Source: Pedobacter sp. ASV12 (GTDB lineage: Bacteria; Bacteroidota; Bacteroidia; Sphingobacteriales; Sphingobacteriaceae). From it: a stretch of DNA of 61,967 nucleotides. How positions within the stretch are numbered: the first letter of the stretch is position 1; every line of letters begins with the position of its first letter. Shown in pieces: positions 61,891-61,967 of this stretch. The notes under the pieces are model-generated. The model saw nothing but the letters and a program-made list of their open reading frames with translations. It ran no database searches and was not told the DNA's origin. The position numbers and the translations under genes are program-made. Location of the stretch: contig NZ_JAELUC010000013.1 in assembly GCF_016429155.1 (NCBI RefSeq), forward strand, positions 1 through 61,967. The letters are read 5' to 3'.

Positions 61891-61967
<77 letters not shown>

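Overview
The window is one contig from a Bacteroidota bacterium, most likely a Pedobacter-like member of the Sphingobacteriaceae. The taxonomic call is an inference from four things. Promoters fit the Bacteroidota pattern TTTG-N19-21-TAnnTTTG. Type IX secretion genes are present: porV, gldJ, and the tail of a type B sorted protein. The respiratory complex I operon has a short NuoG. The exbB/exbD/exbD/tonB cluster has the usual Bacteroidota form. Both contig ends are library artefacts: a homopolymer (C at the left, G at the right) followed inward by the Tn5/Nextera mosaic end. Real DNA therefore spans about 75-61890.

Layout. 75-11045: the end of a T9SS cargo protein, three glycosyltransferases, an exported alpha-L-fucosidase, a rhomboid protease, a methyltransferase, a giant tricorn-like protease and a DJ-1/PfpI protein. 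11085-18099: an exported thioredoxin and a serine hydrolase, three tandem LpxL/HtrB-like acyltransferase paralogues, and typA. 18284-24846: a GG-leader Cys-rich peptide gene, two divergent esterases, then an ATP-grasp ligase, a GCS2/YbdK carboxylate-amine ligase, a class I glutamine amidotransferase and a second ATP-grasp-like protein. I read this as a small uncharacterised amide-bond-forming pathway. 24996-28610: a FeoB-associated peptide, a Crp/Fnr regulator, YceI, pirin, a hypothetical protein and IspF. 28610-31767: divergent porV and gldJ, the latter split by an apparent one-base deletion. 31866-36390: BCCP-like protein, DUF4159, RsmE, CorC/HlyC-type protein, pyrophosphatase and DedA, all on the minus strand. 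36437-49465: a complete 14-gene nuoA-N operon. 49545-55516: ExbB-ExbD-ExbD-TonB with a small membrane protein, a PstS-like lipoprotein and a TPR protein. 55809-61890: pckA, a SUI1-family protein, a lipid kinase, metK behind a probable SAM-II riboswitch, two more GG-leader Cys-rich peptides, a lone ExbD and the 3' end of a Cu/Zn superoxide dismutase gene.

The structure not explained by ordinary annotation is a set of degenerate tandem repeats with an exact 7-bp period. They sit mainly in gaps inside co-directional gene strings. One block is translated as part of a DUF4159 protein. Other points of interest are three orphan GG-leader peptides, a duplicated metK 3' end flanking one of them, the ATP-grasp/GCS2/amidotransferase cluster, and a nuo promoter whose -33 box lies in the loop of the upstream terminator. 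No tRNA, rRNA, CRISPR array or transposase gene was seen. All functional calls come from reading the sequence; no database search was run.
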